The notes: generated by a model from the sequence alone, not told the origin. A stretch of DNA of 20,219 nt from Candidatus Hodarchaeota archaeon (GCA_016839665.1 JAEOTU010000148.1:1-20219); one strand, 5' to 3'; counted from the stretch's first letter, positions 7,698-16,034 are shown. A program made the numbers and translations.

Positions 7698-7938
7698 GAT
7701 ATTTCGTGGAATAATAGTAGCAATTCTAGCTACAATTATCATAAATTTTGTAGTCTTTATCTTTTCGCCCGTATTACCATTTAATGTTTTTGAAGGTATT
7801 TTTGGGGTTTTTTACTTTCTTGCTGTTAATGTTTTATCTTTTATAGTATATTTTGCCTTACCATCTGAATCTTCAATGGTTAATTCTTCTCAAAGTTCAA
7901 ATACAAACCACGTTCATTCTACAGAGAGTTCAGAGTAG
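7687..7938 (+). CDS. Small membrane protein with two predicted transmembrane helices, unknown function
   Basis: An 83-residue protein. The ATG at 7687 is preferred over an upstream GTG (7675) because AGGTGA (7673-7678) lies 8 nt before it as a good ribosome binding site. The start overlaps the end of nadC by 11 bp. Two hydrophobic segments are visible: about residues 8-28 (IIVAILATIIINFVVFIF core) and 36-58 (IFGVFYFLAVNVLSFIVYFAL core), joined by a short loop. A Ser/Asn/His-rich hydrophilic tail of about 25 residues follows. No family is recognised. Its position between nadC and an acyltransferase gene, with a 16-bp gap to the latter, suggests co-expression; a role at the membrane in glycan or NAD-related metabolism would be speculation. 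Confidence 0.75.
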   Translation: MVIKIFRGIIVAILATIIINFVVFIFSPVLPFNVFEGIFGVFYFLAVNVLSFIVYFALPSESSMVNSSQSSNTNHVHSTESSE

Positions 7939-7954
7939 CCAAGGAGAATTTTAC

Positions 7955-8686
7955 ATGCCTGAAAATCAAGGATTTCAATCTAAACTGGCTGATATAACTT
8001 CAGAGTTCATTGCGACTACAGCCTGTATATATGGTCCTTCAAAAATCAAAGAGAATTCCATTGTTGACTCTTTTGTTATTATAGGATATCCTACAAGAGC
8101 CAAAACCCAAAAATTACTCTCAAAACACAGCGAAAGTTCTTCTGTGGAGTTTTTATTTGACAAAATTTCTACAGGCTCGATGATTGGCGAATCTAACCAC
8201 ATAAGGCCTTTTACGACTATATATGAAACATCATCTCTTGAAGCTCGAGTAGAAACAGGAACCAATGTTGTCATTAGAGAGAAATGTCATATAGATTCTG
8301 GAAGTATAATTGGAAGTGGAACAATTCTTGATAGCGGTGTATCGATCGGAAAAAACGCTAGGATTCAATCAAATAATTTTATTCCTCCGAAAATTACTCT
8401 AGGAAACAATGTTTTTCTTGGGCCAGGGGTTCGATTTGCAAATGATACATATCCCGTAAGCAGTAAGCTAGCGACAACAATAGTTGAAGATAATGTGATA
8501 ATTGGGATTGGAGCGATCATACTTGCAGGGATAATCATTGAAGAAGGAGCTGTTATTGCTGCTGGTTCTATAGTCACTAAAGATGTCACTAGTTCAAGCG
8601 TTATGATGGGAACTCCAGCAAGACGTATTATGAATCGTGAAGAATACGATCAAAAGCAAAAGCAATATGAAAAATCATTAGAGTGA
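7955..8686 (+). CDS. Left-handed beta-helix (hexapeptide repeat) acyltransferase
   Basis: A 243-residue protein built around hexapeptide repeats ([LIV]-G-x4 pattern) from about residue 75 to 225, for example IRPFTTI, VETGTNVVI, IDSGSIIGSGTIL, VSIGKNARI, ITLGNNVFLGPGV, VEDNVIIGIGAII and IEEGAVIAAGSIV, followed by the closing MGTPARRI typical of trimeric sugar O- or N-acetyltransferases (WbbJ/WlbB-like). The loop with FANDTYP near residue 165 interrupts the helix, as in nucleotide-sugar N-acetyltransferases. The start is ATG 7955 with AAGGAG 8 nt before it; an upstream in-frame start at 7853 would overlap the membrane-protein gene and is not used. A likely role is acetylation of a nucleotide sugar for surface glycans, supported by the glycan genes nearby. 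The substrate cannot be read from sequence. Confidence 0.87.
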   Translation: MPENQGFQSKLADITSEFIATTACIYGPSKIKENSIVDSFVIIGYPTRAKTQKLLSKHSESSSVEFLFDKISTGSMIGESNHIRPFTTIYETSSLEARVETGTNVVIREKCHIDSGSIIGSGTILDSGVSIGKNARIQSNNFIPPKITLGNNVFLGPGVRFANDTYPVSSKLATTIVEDNVIIGIGAIILAGIIIEEGAVIAAGSIVTKDVTSSSVMMGTPARRIMNREEYDQKQKQYEKSLE

Positions 8687-8729
8687 AGAATAAGTTTTAA
8701 ATTACACAATATTACACTTGGAAATGTGA

Positions 8730-9029
8730 TTAGAGCGGTTGACATTCACATGGGCTAGCCTCACATTTAGGACAGCGAGATTGATATTTTTTCCAGGCAG
8801 CAGATTCGAGATCGATGTCGAGAAGATTACACACGGAACAGAGCCATGCGAATACATCAGCTACTTCTTCTTCCAAAGCATCTTGATCTTCTTTCAAATA
8901 TGCTTCCAAAAGTTCTCCGTTTTCCGTTTGAAACCATAATAAGCTCTTCTCAATACCTCTAATTCGATCTCGATCCCCGTAAAGTGTAACCATTAGTTCT
9001 TGAAATTCGTGTATTGTATGATTTTTCAC
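8730..9029 (-). CDS. MazG-like nucleotide pyrophosphohydrolase with C-terminal cysteine cluster
   Basis: A 99-residue all-alpha protein of the MazG/dUTPase-like NTP pyrophosphohydrolase superfamily, which hydrolyses (d)NTPs or related nucleotides to the monophosphate and pyrophosphate. The metal-binding pattern is visible as ENGELLEA (first ExxE helix) and EEEVADVFAWL (ExxD helix), followed by the DIDLESAAWKKY helix. The end, CPKCEASPCEC, holds four cysteines that could bind zinc. The GTG at 9029 is chosen because GGAGG (9037-9041) lies 7 nt upstream; a longer frame from 9086 would overlap the upstream gene by 44 bp. It is the second gene of a two-gene operon behind the sugar nucleotidyltransferase, so it may act on a nucleotide linked to that pathway or simply on damaged nucleotides. 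Confidence 0.85.
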   Translation of the reverse strand: MKNHTIHEFQELMVTLYGDRDRIRGIEKSLLWFQTENGELLEAYLKEDQDALEEEVADVFAWLCSVCNLLDIDLESAAWKKYQSRCPKCEASPCECQPL

Positions 9030-9042
9030 GATTTTTCCTCCA

Positions 9043-10059
9043 TCAAAATAATTGAATTTTAGAGTGGTCACCGATGTTAAAATCATAGCCTCTTCCGATT
9101 AATTCGACCTTATCCCCGATTATTGAATCATGAATACTTGTGTTCTTTATTTGAGAATAACAACCGATTATTGAAGACGAAATAATTGATTTTTTTACAA
9201 CCGTACCTTTATCAATACTTACATAAGGACCAATGATAGAGTTGGAGATTCGACAATCTTTTTGAATCGAAATAGGAGAAATTACAATTGTGTTGATCAA
9301 TTCGCTTTCAATGGAAGATACATCTCTTTTGTTCAAGACATAAGAATGAGCAGCTAAAAGTGCTTCTTTTCTACCGCAATCAAACCATCTACCAGAGTCA
9401 ATTGTTCCAAGAACCAGACCTTTTTTCACCATAATTTGCAGAGCATCAGTTAATTGAAATTCCCCTCCTGCACTAGTTTGACCGGAGTCGATGAGCTCTA
9501 TCAAGGCATCTTTTAGCTCTAGAGAATTCCGTATCAAATAAACTCCAGTGATTGCGAGAGACGATTTTGGATTCTTCGGTTTTTCTTCTAATGCTTTCAC
9601 TGAATTAGAATCCTCGTGTGTAACAACTATACCATAAGCTTGAGGATTTTGAACTGATTTTACAGTAATAGCTCCCATCCAATCTGGAAATTCATTGAAT
9701 TTTTCCACCATTTGAGAAAAAGAATTCTCATATAAGCTGTCTCCAAGAGCGATTAGCACAGGTTCTCCATCTAAATATTCAGCGGCAGAAAAAATTGCGT
9801 GGCCTAACCCTTTGCGGGTCTTCTGTTCAATGAAAGAAAATTTACAGCTATCTCCATAGTTAGAATTGACATAATTTATTAATTGGTCTTTCTCATGACC
9901 TACCACTAAAACAATATCATTAATGCTCGCCTCAATTACACTATCTAGAATATATGAAATGATAGGTTTATTCCCCAATGGAAGAAGTACTTTTGGTTTA
10001 GTGTTTGTATGTGGACGAAGTCTGGTTCCCCGACCTGCAGCTGGGATTATACATCGCAT
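9043..10059 (-). CDS. Sugar-1-phosphate nucleotidyltransferase (glucose-1-phosphate thymidylyltransferase-like)
   Basis: A 338-residue enzyme that couples a sugar-1-phosphate to an NTP to give an NDP-sugar. The N-terminal Rossmann-like domain has the nucleotide-binding loop AAGRGTRLRP (7-16) with K21-P-K23, GDS (106-108), EEKP in the middle and GEFQLTDAL (about 203-211), then WFDCGRKEALLAA. From about residue 250 it continues as hexapeptide-like strands (ISNSIIGPYVSI, KSIISSSIIG, DSIIGDKVELIGRG), the beta-helix tail of the long archaeal RmlA/GlmU-like group. The ATG at 10059 has GGAG about 8 nt upstream. Sugar and base specificity (dTDP-glucose or UDP-GlcNAc) cannot be settled from motifs. 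It is divergent from the GlcNAc-1-phosphate transferase gene, consistent with a shared glycan pathway. Confidence 0.9.
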   Translation of the reverse strand: MRCIIPAAGRGTRLRPHTNTKPKVLLPLGNKPIISYILDSVIEASINDIVLVVGHEKDQLINYVNSNYGDSCKFSFIEQKTRKGLGHAIFSAAEYLDGEPVLIALGDSLYENSFSQMVEKFNEFPDWMGAITVKSVQNPQAYGIVVTHEDSNSVKALEEKPKNPKSSLAITGVYLIRNSLELKDALIELIDSGQTSAGGEFQLTDALQIMVKKGLVLGTIDSGRWFDCGRKEALLAAHSYVLNKRDVSSIESELINTIVISPISIQKDCRISNSIIGPYVSIDKGTVVKKSIISSSIIGCYSQIKNTSIHDSIIGDKVELIGRGYDFNIGDHSKIQLF

Positions 10060-10180
10060 TTATATTTCTCCAAGAAGTATTAATTCAAATTCCTTCTCCT
10101 AATGCTTTTAGCTATCGTTAGTTAAATCCTTTTAATTTATTCTTTTTTTCGTCAGAATGAACAGAAAATTGGTATAAATC

Positions 10181-11209
10181 ATGTTCACGTTGGAAAATGT
10201 GGCAATTGCTATCTTAGCTTTGTCGATATCATCTATTATCACATTAATCATCATTCCATGGGTCATTCGTGCGTCTTTGAAAAATGATGTTACTACGGTG
10301 GATGCTCATAAAACAAATCGTCCAACCATTGCAGAACCTGGAGGATTGGCACCACTATTGGGATTTATCTTTACCATTCTCATAATTCTTTTTGCTTGGG
10401 AATACTTTCTTCCTAATCTATACAATCCTCATATTTTTGAACCTTTACTCGCTGGACTTCTGAGTGTGGTTATTGCTGGTTTGATTGGATTCTTAGATGA
10501 TGTATTTCAAATAAGATGGCGTGATAAAATCTTATTAGGATTTTTACCAGCCATTCCTTTGATGGCTCTAAAAGTCGGCACCAGTAGCATAAATCTTTGG
10601 ATTCTAGGGGATGTGGACTTGGTTTTTGGAAACATCAATCTTTATAGTCTTATAATAATTCCTCTTGCAGTAAATTTTGCATTTAACTCATTCAACATGC
10701 TTGCTGGCTTTAATGGATTAGAAGCGGGAAATGGTACTATTTCCTTGCTAATAATTCTTGTCGTTGCTCTCATTGTACCTGACCCAATTATAATTCTTTT
10801 TGCGGCTTCATTACTTGGGGGATTTGTTGTATTACTCAAATTTAACTGGTTTCCAGCTAGAACTCTAATCGGTGATACAGGTACTATGACTCTAGGAACA
10901 GGAATCATTGTTGCTCTAATTATAGGTAACATGGATCGATTGGCAGTGGGCCTTTTTGGACTACATTTCATTAACTTTTTACTGTTCTTATTCTACATTA
11001 TCACTAATCAAACAGCAAAAATAGCTACTGTTGATGAGAAAGGAAACATAATAGCTCCTTGTCCCTATACAGTTTACTGGTTTTTCCCATATTTCCTAAA
11101 AAATATCGGAGAAAAGAAAAATGTCCTTATCATTCTTCTTATTCATACAATTATCGCAATTATCTTCTTATTGATTTCATTACCAGCTTACATTCCAAGC
11201 CAACCATGA
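10181..11209 (+). CDS. Polyprenol-phosphate GlcNAc-1-phosphate transferase (DPAGT1/ALG7-MraY family)
   Basis: A 342-residue polytopic membrane enzyme that moves a HexNAc-1-phosphate from UDP-sugar to a polyprenyl or dolichyl phosphate, the first committed step of N-glycan assembly in archaea and eukaryotes. About ten hydrophobic segments are visible. Cytoplasmic motifs are DAHKTNRPTIAEPGG (41-55), the Mg-binding DD at 106-107 in GFLDDVF, NSFNMLAGFNGLEAG (169-183) and FPARTLIGDTGTM (224-236), which contains the catalytic-loop Asp232. The pattern NMLAGFNGLEAG is closer to the eukaryotic ALG7/archaeal AglH side than to bacterial MraY. Elp3 follows after 13 bp and may be on the same transcript. 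Confidence 0.93.
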   Translation: MFTLENVAIAILALSISSIITLIIIPWVIRASLKNDVTTVDAHKTNRPTIAEPGGLAPLLGFIFTILIILFAWEYFLPNLYNPHIFEPLLAGLLSVVIAGLIGFLDDVFQIRWRDKILLGFLPAIPLMALKVGTSSINLWILGDVDLVFGNINLYSLIIIPLAVNFAFNSFNMLAGFNGLEAGNGTISLLIILVVALIVPDPIIILFAASLLGGFVVLLKFNWFPARTLIGDTGTMTLGTGIIVALIIGNMDRLAVGLFGLHFINFLLFLFYIITNQTAKIATVDEKGNIIAPCPYTVYWFFPYFLKNIGEKKNVLIILLIHTIIAIIFLLISLPAYIPSQP

Positions 11210-11222
11210 GGAGCATATAGGT

Positions 11223-12836
11223 GTGCCTCCCTCGTCTCAAAAAATGTTGAATGAAGCTTTGGATGATCTGACACAAGCACTTATTGACGAAACAACTCCA
11301 ACAAGAGCCAAACTGGAAACTCTTAAACGAAAAGTTGCGAGACAATACGGATTAAAACGATTTGTAAGAAATTCGGAGATTTTAGAGCATGCACTCAGTT
11401 TAGAACACTTAACTGAATATGATAAAGACTTTCTTGCATACTTCTTACAGGTTCGTAGAGTAAGAACAATTAGTGGTATTGCCGTCGTTGCTGTAATGAC
11501 AAAACCTTCCCCATGTCCAGGTAAGTGTATTTATTGCCCCGATGTTGCTGGTGCACCAAAATCCTATACAGGAAAGGAACCTGCAGCAATGCGAGGTGCG
11601 CAAAATGATTTTATTCCTAAAAAACAAACCCAAGCTCGTTTAAAACAATTACAAAGTATTGGTCATCCACTAGACAAAATTCATTTGGTAGTAATGGGTG
11701 GAACATTTTTAGCAAATCCTTCAGATTACCAAGAACATTTCATGAAGGAGTGTGTTGATGGAATCACTGGAAAAAGCTCAAATAATTTGAAGGATGCTAA
11801 AAAGAATGCAGAAACCAGTCAATATAGAAATGTAGGGATAACTTTTGAAACACGACCTGATTATTGTACAGATTCCCATGTGAGTAGAATGCTGGAGCTG
11901 GGTGGTACATGGACTGAGATTGGAACTCAGACTCTCTCTGATGAAATCCTAAAGTATGTTCAGAGACATCATACGTTAGAAGACGTGGAAAAAGCAATTC
12001 GTTGCGCCAGAGATGGAGGATTGAAAGTAACTGTTCATATGATGCCAAACCTCTTTCAAACTCCTGAAGAGGATATCTTGATGTTTGAAAAGCTTTATTC
12101 AGATCCAAAATATATTCCTGATGCTATTAAAATCTATCCAACCTTAGTCTTGCCAAATACAAAGCTTTTTGAGCTTTGGAAGGACAAAATCTATGTTCCA
12201 TATGATTACGATGACGTTATAGATGTGGTTACCGCAATCAAGGCTATTACCCCACACTACGTCCGTATTCAACGAGTTCAGAGGGATATTCCAGCATACC
12301 TAATTATCGATGGAGTGCGCTCTGGGAATTTACGTGAGTTAGCGCGCACCAAATTACATCAACAAGGCCAAGAGTGTTCCTGCATTCGTTGTCGAGAGGT
12401 TGGTCATCAAACAAATCTTGGCGACACCTCTTGGCTTGAAAAAGAAAAGAAATACCATATCATTCAATACTCCGCATCTGATGGCGTAGAACACTTTATT
12501 TCTTTTGAAACTCTTGATAAAAGAACTCTTTTTGGATTTTTACGACTACGAGAGCCATCTGCCTATGCTTTTCGTCCTGAAACACTCGATCCACCAGCAA
12601 CAATCATTCGAGAGCTCCATGTTTATGGGAAACTCGTTGGAATTGGAAAAAGTCCAAGAGAATATGAATGGCAACATCGTGGGCTTGGACAAAAATTGAT
12701 TACTCTAGCAGAAGACATATCCTGTGAAAAAGGATATCGAAAAATGTTGGTTACTTCTGGCCTTGGAGTTCGAGATTATTATCAGAAGATTGGTTTCGTA
12801 CAAGAGGGACCTTATATGTCTAAACTTTTAAATTAG
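11223..12836 (+). CDS. elp3: tRNA uridine(34) acetyltransferase Elp3 (radical SAM + GNAT)
   Basis: Elp3 is the catalytic subunit of Elongator; in archaea it works alone to add carboxymethyl at C5 of wobble uridine using SAM and acetyl-CoA. The 537-residue protein has the family layout: an N-terminal tRNA-binding region (1-85), the radical SAM cluster motif with C98, C102 and C105 in CPGKCIYCPD, YTGKEPAAMRG, MGGTFLANP, FETRPDYC, GTQTLSDEIL and HMMPNL. A cysteine-containing zinc loop (CSCIRCREVG, around 390) follows, and the C-terminal GNAT domain has HRGLGQKLI for acetyl-CoA binding and GVRDYYQKIGF. The GTG at 11223 is used, with GAGGA about 12 nt upstream; an ATG 21 nt downstream is an alternative. 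The gene converges on porB with a 26-bp gap. Confidence 0.96.
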   Translation: MPPSSQKMLNEALDDLTQALIDETTPTRAKLETLKRKVARQYGLKRFVRNSEILEHALSLEHLTEYDKDFLAYFLQVRRVRTISGIAVVAVMTKPSPCPGKCIYCPDVAGAPKSYTGKEPAAMRGAQNDFIPKKQTQARLKQLQSIGHPLDKIHLVVMGGTFLANPSDYQEHFMKECVDGITGKSSNNLKDAKKNAETSQYRNVGITFETRPDYCTDSHVSRMLELGGTWTEIGTQTLSDEILKYVQRHHTLEDVEKAIRCARDGGLKVTVHMMPNLFQTPEEDILMFEKLYSDPKYIPDAIKIYPTLVLPNTKLFELWKDKIYVPYDYDDVIDVVTAIKAITPHYVRIQRVQRDIPAYLIIDGVRSGNLRELARTKLHQQGQECSCIRCREVGHQTNLGDTSWLEKEKKYHIIQYSASDGVEHFISFETLDKRTLFGFLRLREPSAYAFRPETLDPPATIIRELHVYGKLVGIGKSPREYEWQHRGLGQKLITLAEDISCEKGYRKMLVTSGLGVRDYYQKIGFVQEGPYMSKLLN

Positions 12837-12862
12837 AATTTATCCTGAGCTTTGAAAGAACA

Positions 12863-13750
12863 TTATTCCATTCTCATGAGTTTATCCCATTCAAACTGTA
12901 AATCTTTCTTTAATGCTGTTAATTGCTCAGAAGTCATCTTTTTGAAGCGCCCTTGCCTGTTTAGGTACTCTTCTACTGGAAGTCTATTAACAGGATCGCG
13001 ATACTTCTTCCCACGATTACTGAATGTTAGTTTCCCATCTTCAATTTCATATAGAGGAAAATATCCCGTTTGTACAGCCAATTTACCAAGTTCTCGAGTA
13101 ATAGCTGGATCAGAGTCCCAACCTGTAGGACATGGGGCATCTATTAGAATGAATCGATAACCTTCTATTTTTCCTGCTTTTTGCGCTTTGGTATACAGGT
13201 CTCGGGGATAGCCAATTGATGCTGTTGCAATATATGGCACATCGTGAGCAGCCATTATACGAGTAATACTCTTTCGTTTCTCATGTTTCCCTTGAGGCGT
13301 TGTAGTTGTTGCTGCCCCTCGTGGTGTAGCACCACTTCGTTGAGCACCTGTATTGCTGTAGAATCCATTATCATAACAAAAGTGGAGAATGTCCTCGTTT
13401 CTTTCCGCTGCTCCCGACCAGGTAGCAACACCAATATCAAAAGTTCCACCATCTCCAGACCAAACCACACTAGTCACTTTCTCTCCTCTCTTCTTTTTAG
13501 CCCTTGAAATGCCAGAAGCAGCACTAGCGTGAGCTGCAAATGCAATATTCAAAGTTGGAACATTATAAGTGACGCGGGGGTGAAGACTCTGGATAACAGA
13601 TGCACAACACGCAGGAATCACAACAATAGGCCGCTCCAATGCAGAAATAGCAGTTCGATATGCGATAGAAAGGCCACAACCCGCACAAGCAAAATTTCCT
13701 CTCAACAATACATCTGGTCGATCCATCATATCTTTTATCTTGACACTCAT
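12863..13750 (-). CDS. porB: Pyruvate:ferredoxin oxidoreductase beta subunit
   Basis: This is the thiamine-pyrophosphate-binding subunit of the enzyme that oxidises pyruvate and CoA to acetyl-CoA, CO2 and reduced ferredoxin. In the 295-residue protein the proximal [4Fe-4S] ligands are visible as C22 and C25 (CAGCG), with a further Cys at 48/49 and C207 (APCPTGW). The TPP/Mg motif is GDGG at 99-102 plus DN at 127-128 in CYDNGFYSNTG. The block TGAQRSGATPRGAATTTTPQGK is characteristic of PorB rather than KorB. The ATG at 13750 is chosen because GAGGA lies 8 nt before it; a TTG right after the porA stop would add five residues. It is the last gene of the four-gene por operon. Confidence 0.94.
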   Translation of the reverse strand: MSVKIKDMMDRPDVLLRGNFACAGCGLSIAYRTAISALERPIVVIPACCASVIQSLHPRVTYNVPTLNIAFAAHASAASGISRAKKKRGEKVTSVVWSGDGGTFDIGVATWSGAAERNEDILHFCYDNGFYSNTGAQRSGATPRGAATTTTPQGKHEKRKSITRIMAAHDVPYIATASIGYPRDLYTKAQKAGKIEGYRFILIDAPCPTGWDSDPAITRELGKLAVQTGYFPLYEIEDGKLTFSNRGKKYRDPVNRLPVEEYLNRQGRFKKMTSEQLTALKKDLQFEWDKLMRME

Positions 13751-13765
13751 TGTCTTATTCCTCAA

Positions 13766-14908
13766 TTACATAATTTTCTCTACTTCAGATGCGATATCCA
13801 TGTAAGAAACATCCATTCCTCCCAAGCCTCTGATTATTTGGTGGAATTCAATTTCTACTTTTTGTGCATATAATTCAGCTTGGATCTCAATTGCAAGCTG
13901 ACCAGAGTTACCAAACGAAACTGCTCGATCAATAACTAAGACTTTGGGTACTTTTTTCAAAGCAGCAATCAGTTCTTTTTTCGGAAATGGACGAAAAACA
14001 CGCAGTCTAACGACAACAGCCTTAATACCTTTTTCTCTCAAGACTTCTAACGATTGTTCGGCTTCTTCACCTAAAGTTCCTATAGCAATAATTGCAACTT
14101 CGGCTTCTTTAAGGTCACCTACAATCTCTACCATTTCTTTCCCAAGTCTTCCGAATTTTTGAGAATACTCTTGGAAAATTTTGGGAATAATAACATGTGC
14201 GTTATTAAACCCATCTATCAATGACATTCTTTGTTCCCAAATACCCTGAGAATCAGTAAGAGATCCATGGGCAAACGGATCGTCAGGATCTAACATTGCG
14301 AGTGGTTTAAAGGGCGGAAGAAATTCATCAACCTCTTCCTGTGTTGGGATATCTACCTGAGCAGAAGTATGGCTCAAGATGAAACCATCCAAACAGATCA
14401 TGACTGGCATCCAAACTTTATGATGTTCAGCAATTTTGAAAGCACAAATGGTTAAGTCTAACACTTCTTGATTGTTTTTTGCATAGAACTGGATCCAACC
14501 TGCGTCTCTAAAGGTCATAGAATCTTGGTGATCTGGCCATATATTCCAAGGGTTCAGAGAACGATTAACTACAGGCATTACAATAGGAATCCGTGTCACT
14601 CCTGCCCACCATACCAATTCCCCCATGTAAAGAAGGCCGTGAGCACTGGTTGCAGTAAATGTTCGTACACCTGCTAATGAAGCCCCAATGGCAGCACCCA
14701 TTGCACTATGTTCACTCTCAACGTTCACAAAATCACAATCAAACTCTCCCCGAGCCACCATTTGCGATATAGTCTCAACGATAAGTGTTTGAGGAGTAAT
14801 GGGATAGGCTGCTATAACTTGCGGTCTTGCAAGTTTTGCGGCTGTTGCAACTGCTGCATTTCCAGTTATTAACTCAACATTTGGTTGTTTTTTCATGGTC
14901 TGTACCAT
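13766..14908 (-). CDS. porA: Pyruvate:ferredoxin oxidoreductase alpha subunit
   Basis: The alpha subunit carries the pyrimidine-binding and transketolase-C-like domains of the pyruvate-oxidising complex. Visible family features are AYPITPQT near the N terminus, NVESEHSAMGAAIGASLAG, the TFTATSAHGLLYM block with the catalytic-site TSA, RSLNPWNIWPDHQDSM, and in the C-terminal part GTLGEEAEQSLEVLREKGI and VLVIDRAVSFGNSG. The length of 380 residues is normal for a split four-subunit enzyme. Two starts are possible: GTG 14917, which abuts the porD stop, and ATG 14908 with AGGTGA 5 nt upstream; the latter is preferred. The substrate could be another 2-oxoacid, but sequence and neighbours fit pyruvate best. 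Confidence 0.93.
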   Translation of the reverse strand: MVQTMKKQPNVELITGNAAVATAAKLARPQVIAAYPITPQTLIVETISQMVARGEFDCDFVNVESEHSAMGAAIGASLAGVRTFTATSAHGLLYMGELVWWAGVTRIPIVMPVVNRSLNPWNIWPDHQDSMTFRDAGWIQFYAKNNQEVLDLTICAFKIAEHHKVWMPVMICLDGFILSHTSAQVDIPTQEEVDEFLPPFKPLAMLDPDDPFAHGSLTDSQGIWEQRMSLIDGFNNAHVIIPKIFQEYSQKFGRLGKEMVEIVGDLKEAEVAIIAIGTLGEEAEQSLEVLREKGIKAVVVRLRVFRPFPKKELIAALKKVPKVLVIDRAVSFGNSGQLAIEIQAELYAQKVEIEFHQIIRGLGGMDVSYMDIASEVEKIM

Positions 14909-14917
14909 TTTTCTCAC

Positions 14918-15196
14918 CTACTCTTCCTTCTCCATTTTCAAAGCATCTTGGGGGCAGACTTGTACACATACTCCACAACCCTTGCAATAAACATAATCAA
15001 TGTAGGGGTATTCCCCTTTGGCATCAACACGAATAGTACCTTCAGGGCAAGACATCCAGCATTGGTAACATTTTGTACACTCTTCTTCATTGAAAACTGG
15101 CTTACTTGTTCGCCAATCACTTGTTTCGCCTGCAGATCCTATAGTAGGTCTACCTAATGGTAATACAGGATCTTTCATTTCACTTTCATCAACCAT
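14918..15196 (-). CDS. porD: Pyruvate:ferredoxin oxidoreductase delta subunit (2x[4Fe-4S] ferredoxin)
   Basis: A 92-residue ferredoxin-like subunit that passes electrons from the PorB cluster to external ferredoxin. Two classical CxxCxxCxxxCP motifs are complete: C40, C43, C46, C50 and C71, C74, C77, C81. The N-terminal 35 residues (ending SDWRTSKPVF) are the usual PorD extension that docks to the complex. The ATG at 15196 follows GAGGTCAGGA. porG lies 17 bp upstream and porA starts at or just after its stop, so translation is probably coupled. Confidence 0.95.
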   Translation of the reverse strand: MVDESEMKDPVLPLGRPTIGSAGETSDWRTSKPVFNEEECTKCYQCWMSCPEGTIRVDAKGEYPYIDYVYCKGCGVCVQVCPQDALKMEKEE

Positions 15197-15213
15197 TATC
15201 CTGACCTCTTTTG

Positions 15214-15780
15214 CTAATTGATAAACTCAAATTTCTCGTAGGCCATCTTTATCGATCGTATATTGGCCTCAGCTAACGTTCCTTTTCCAAATTGATGCTC
15301 AGTTGCATCAATAAGTGCCTGGAGACTAATTAATCCCGTAGCTTTAGCCCATGCTCCCAGCATTGTTGTACTAACCATGACTGTTCCTGATTTTATCAAG
15401 CCACATTCTCTAGCAATATCAAGAGCATCAACCTTTCCAATTTTAAGATTCATTTGATCCTTTAGAGCAGCAGGAACTTCCGTTGAATTGACTATGACAA
15501 TTGAACCGGGACTTATATCATCAAATGGCATTGTCTCAAGTAATGAAGGTTCTAATACGATCCAGCTATGAGTATTTCCTGTAATTACTGGGGCGTGGGT
15601 TTTTACGTGTTCATCAGCAATCCGTACATCTGCAAAAATTGGTGCTCCTTTGCGCTCTGCTCCGTACTTTGGAATGGCTTGGACATGTTTCCCATCAAGA
15701 TGGCCACTATAGGCTAACACCTTCGCGGCAGTTACTCCACCCTGTCCTCCCCGGCTTAGAATCCGAATTTCAGTCATCAT
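15214..15780 (-). CDS. porG: Pyruvate:ferredoxin oxidoreductase gamma subunit
   Basis: The gamma subunit, which takes part in CoA binding in the complex. The 188-residue protein starts with the family motif LSRGGQGGVTAAKVLA, followed by KYGAERKGAPIFADVRI, the strand IVLEPSLL, SIVIVNSTEVP, MLGAWAKATGLI and the C-terminal NIRSIKMAYE helix. This is the first gene of the operon in the order G-D-A-B, the common archaeal arrangement. Two adjacent ATGs (15780 and 15777) could both serve as start; no strong ribosome binding site precedes them and a TATA-like box lies about 30 bp upstream, so a short or leaderless mRNA is possible. Confidence 0.94.
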   Translation of the reverse strand: MMTEIRILSRGGQGGVTAAKVLAYSGHLDGKHVQAIPKYGAERKGAPIFADVRIADEHVKTHAPVITGNTHSWIVLEPSLLETMPFDDISPGSIVIVNSTEVPAALKDQMNLKIGKVDALDIARECGLIKSGTVMVSTTMLGAWAKATGLISLQALIDATEHQFGKGTLAEANIRSIKMAYEKFEFIN

Positions 15781-15807
15781 CTGTTTTCCATCCGAAAAAC
15801 AAGAACC

Positions 15808-15816
15808 CTTATAATC
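15808..15816 (-). promoter_or_regulatory. Putative TATA box of the por operon
   Basis: Reading the minus strand, GATTATAAG lies about 30-36 bp before the porG start codon. This is the right distance for an archaeal TATA box with a very short 5' leader. It is assigned from sequence and position only. Confidence 0.4.
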
Positions 15817-16034
15817 TTCTTAGATCATACAGATCCATAATGATATTATGTTAGATGATAGATTTCCGTTTAGTTCTTCTTTATGACCATTTAATAACTA
15901 TACTTGGAGGTATTCGATGCTGATTATTATAATAAAAAGAAATTTTTTTCCCTAGATGATCTTCAAATCATTCCTGAATGTTATCTTAGTAAAGTTATAA
16001 TGGTAGGACAATTATCTTTTATTGTTAGTATAAG

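Noticed and set aside
7853..7954. N-terminal extension of the acyltransferase frame
   Set aside because: It overlaps the membrane-protein gene in another frame, while ATG 7955 has a strong ribosome binding site.
9030..9086. Longer start for the MazG-like gene
   Set aside because: It would overlap the nucleotidyltransferase by 44 bp, and the GTG at 9029 has a GGAGG at the ideal distance.
13255..13507. Open frames on both strands inside porB (70-87 residues)
   Set aside because: They are shadows of the conserved porB coding sequence with no family motif of their own.
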